A DNA stretch of 15,281 bases from Campylobacteraceae bacterium (lineage in GTDB: Bacteria; Campylobacterota; Campylobacteria; Campylobacterales; Sulfurovaceae), in NCBI GenBank assembly GCA_027030605.1, contig JALVEV010000046.1, positions 1 through 15,281 of the forward strand, read 5' to 3'. Shown in pieces: positions 13,864-15,281 of the stretch (position 1 is its first letter; each line of letters starts with the position of its first letter). Below the pieces are notes generated by a model. It was not told where the DNA came from. It was given only the letters and a program-made list of their open reading frames with translations, and ran no database searches. The position numbers and the translations under genes are program-made.

Positions 13864-14841
13864 TTAAATTTTTACAGAATTAAAAGTAGCTACTATTTTA
13901 ACAGGTTTTGGTTCCATTTTTGTATAAAAATTATTTATGTTTGTAATAGAAAATTCAATAACTATATTAAACTTATTACCATTTTTTACTCCATCGGATA
14001 TAAAGGTTAGTTTAGGTGTTTTTCCTTCCTTAGGATTAAAGTCTAAGTCATTCTTTGAATTAAATAATGTATTCGCCATATTATCCCAAACTTTATTTTT
14101 CTCATTGGTAATAGTTGTCTCTTTCTGATTTATATTTATCCGAAGCCATTTATCTGTTCTATTTTGAATATTACAAGAGAGTGTTATTTCATCTCCATTT
14201 TTCTCTATTTTATCTATCAAGATGTGAAAATATCTATTACTAAACTTTAAAGATTTTGATTTACTTACTACTTTTGTAGAGCTACTTTTTTCAGAAGAAC
14301 TGTCTGAAGCAGTTGGAGATTTTTGATTATTTTGACTAAGCAAAGTAGCCACTGTCCCTACTTTTGGTATTCTACTAGAGGCTGTCCCAATAATATCTCC
14401 TGTCTCTACAGAGATAATACGAGCATTGACTTCTATAATATTTCCTAAGTCAGTAATAGACCCTGTCACCAAAGCGTCAACACCTAATATTTTACCTACT
14501 TTTTGCATTGTTTTTGAGTCAATTAATCCCGTTGTTGATAGTTTCTGCTCTTTTAGTACCTTGGAAAGTTGTCGTCTCTCTATAATAGAAAATCCTTCAC
14601 TATTAAGTTTAAAAAGCTCTGTAATAAGTTTTTCAGGAAGATAGCGTCCTAAATCATTAACATTATCATTGAGGTCACTAAATTCAATAATTGCAAGTTT
14701 CTTTTTCTTTTTATTAATCATGCTTTTTGCAATATTTTTTCCTAGTTCTTGAACTCCTGTCTCTAGGTTAGAAGCCCCAAATGCTAGGCTATTGACGAGT
14801 AGTAGACTCAATGCTATTTTTTTACTTTGTTTTACAATCAT
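13864..14841 (-). CDS. FlgO/CsgG-like envelope protein with extra C-terminal beta domain
   Basis: 325 residues. Signal peptide 1-22 (SLLLVNSLAFG), no lipobox, so periplasmic or outer-membrane associated. Residues 47-160 match the FlgO/CsgG-type fold: KLAIIEFSDLNDNVNDLGRYL, a helix with LITELFKL, FSIIERRQLSKVLKEQKLS, then GKILGVDALVTGSITDLGN and ARIISVETGDIIG. A Ser-rich linker (about 168-200) leads to a beta-rich C-terminal domain (200-325; ITLSCNIQNRTDKWLRININ, FNIVIEFSITN) resembling an Ig-like domain of the DUF4352 sort, not normally part of FlgO. No flagellar genes are nearby, so the gene symbol flgO is not justified. Start ATG with AAAGGA at good spacing. The 5' flank abuts the repeat cluster at 14879. 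Confidence 0.85.
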   Translation of the reverse strand: MIVKQSKKIALSLLLVNSLAFGASNLETGVQELGKNIAKSMINKKKKKLAIIEFSDLNDNVNDLGRYLPEKLITELFKLNSEGFSIIERRQLSKVLKEQKLSTTGLIDSKTMQKVGKILGVDALVTGSITDLGNIIEVNARIISVETGDIIGTASSRIPKVGTVATLLSQNNQKSPTASDSSSEKSSSTKVVSKSKSLKFSNRYFHILIDKIEKNGDEITLSCNIQNRTDKWLRININQKETTITNEKNKVWDNMANTLFNSKNDLDFNPKEGKTPKLTFISDGVKNGNKFNIVIEFSITNINNFYTKMEPKPVKIVATFNSVKI

Positions 14842-14878
14842 TTTTTTCCTTTTTTTGATTTAAATTTTATTAAACGGT

Positions 14879-14909
14879 ACGTTGGGAAACGCATATACGT
14901 CAACTTAAG
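14879..14909 (+). repeat. Outer inverted repeat, left arm
   Basis: About 31 bases whose reverse complement matches 15134-15164 at most positions (CTTA.GTTGAC then TATGCGTT). The arm contains a hairpin ACGTT-GGGA-AACGC. The GGGA loop is in the same plus-strand orientation in both arms, so each arm is itself a small palindrome. Confidence 0.7.
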
Positions 14910-14938
14910 GTTTATATCCAAAATAATATTGGAAACAG

Positions 14939-14965
14939 TGTAGGTCGGGTTGCCCTCATCTCGAC
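14939..14965 (+). repeat. Inner REP-like palindrome, left copy
   Basis: 27 bases matching the reverse complement of 15056-15082 at 26 positions. The internal hairpin is GTCGGG (14944-14949) with CTCGAC (14960-14965). Similarity to the partner continues inward, less perfectly, to about 14985. The GTAGGTCGGGTTG start resembles REP-type elements mobilised by RAYT (TnpA-REP) transposases; that is family knowledge, and no RAYT gene is in the window. Confidence 0.8.
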
Positions 14966-15055
14966 ATAAACATGCATAAATTGAAAATTTGATACAACAA
15001 AACAAAATTGGCAAATATATATTGAACGATAAAATATTTATTTATGCCGATTGGT

Positions 15056-15082
15056 GTCGGGATGAGGGCAACCCGACCTACA
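15056..15082 (-). repeat. Inner REP-like palindrome, right copy
   Basis: Inverted partner of 14939-14965. The hairpin here is perfect: GTCGGG (15056-15061) with CCCGAC (15072-15077). The two copies face each other across about 90 bases of AT-rich DNA, a BIME-like pair, 144 bp from end to end. Confidence 0.8.
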
Positions 15083-15095
15083 GACTGCCATCTTT

Positions 15096-15127
15096 TTTAA
15101 ATAAAGTAAGCTTCTACTTTATTTAAA
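15096..15127. repeat. 13-bp perfect AT-rich palindrome within the repeat cluster
   Basis: TTTAAATAAAGTA (15096-15108) and TACTTTATTTAAA (15115-15127) around AGCTTC. It may end the transcript of the gene at 15175 or belong to the mobile element. Confidence 0.7.
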
Positions 15128-15133
15128 TTATGG

Positions 15134-15164
15134 CTTAGGTTGACACGTATGCGTTGGGAAACGC
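15134..15164 (-). repeat. Outer inverted repeat, right arm
   Basis: Partner of 14879-14909. Contains a perfect 16-base palindrome TGCGTTGGGAAACGCA at 15150-15165. It ends 10 bases before the stop codon of the minus-strand gene at 15175. The region 14842-15174 has no gene; it holds this nested cluster plus the FlgO-like gene's ribosome site and probable promoter (14842-14875). Confidence 0.7.
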
Positions 15165-15174
15165 ACACTACCCA

Positions 15175-15281
15175 TTATTTAATAGGTATGTCATATAATT
15201 TTACCTCTATATCTTTTCCATTAACTGTATAGTATGCTTTTAAATTAAATAGTGTTCCTAACTCGTTATTACCATAAAAGT
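15175..15281 (-). CDS. C-terminal fragment of an unidentified gene (5' end outside window)
   Basis: Minus-strand frame open from the right edge to TAA at 15177-15175, giving 34 residues ending LYDIPIK, with AYYTVNGKDIEVKL before that. Alternating polar and hydrophobic residues suggest a terminal beta hairpin. Codon choice (A/T-ending) is like the neighbours, which supports real coding. It is too short to assign. It lies upstream of the FlgO-like gene on the same strand, with the repeat cluster between them. Confidence 0.6.
   Translation of the reverse strand, partial: FYGNNELGTLFNLKAYYTVNGKDIEVKLYDIPIK

Noticed and set aside
13937..14644. Plus-strand frames opposite the FlgO-like gene (also 8401-8649, 10869-11060 and 6004-6234 opposite or beside other genes)
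   Set aside because: They lie wholly or mostly antisense to well-supported genes and have biased, non-protein-like composition.

Overview
The window is AT-rich, gene-dense bacterial DNA. Low GC, A-rich ribosome binding sites (AAGGA-type), short OmpR/histidine-kinase pairs, a FlgO/CsgG-like protein and M16 and PKD-type envelope proteins suggest a free-living Campylobacterota member (Sulfurimonas/Sulfurovum-like). That placement is inference from style and protein families, not from a marker gene. No rRNA, tRNA, CRISPR array or recognisable transposase is visible. Every gene from the left edge to 11299 is on the minus strand. A three-gene plus-strand operon follows, then two minus-strand genes at the right.

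Layout. (1) 1-2043 minus: N-terminal 681 residues of a large secreted PKD-repeat protein, running off the left edge, with a C7 tract in its coding strand. (2) 2282-4772 minus: compact operon of a DUF6348-like protein, an OmpR-type response regulator and a histidine kinase. (3) 4965-6107 minus: a second secreted protein sharing the N-terminal domain of the first. It lies between two copies of an 18-bp direct repeat, one of which is the stop-codon end of the next gene. (4) 6286-9063 minus: a periplasmic M16 (PqqL-like) zinc peptidase. (5) 9136-11299 minus: a translationally overlapping pair, a ComEC-like metallo-beta-lactamase-fold protein and a trypsin-like protease with a transmembrane helix and a C-terminal periplasmic-looking domain. 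This combination is known from anti-phage STAND (type I AVAST) loci, but no STAND NTPase is visible. (6) 11300-11405: divergent promoter region. (7) 11406-13813 plus: operon of lipoprotein, WYL-domain regulator and second lipoprotein. (8) 13864-14841 minus: FlgO/CsgG-like protein with an extra beta-rich C-terminal domain, convergent with the operon across a strong hairpin. (9) 14879-15164: a nested cluster of inverted repeats (REP/BIME- or MITE-like). (10) 15175-15281 minus: the last 34 codons of a gene entering from the right.

How the parts may work together. Most products are envelope or secreted proteins, controlled by a membrane sensor kinase and a WYL regulator. The most system-like pieces are the MBL-trypsin pair and the divergently oriented lipoprotein/WYL operon, whose start codons are about 107 bp apart. 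WYL proteins often regulate defence loci, so a link is possible, but nothing in the sequence proves that they form one system.
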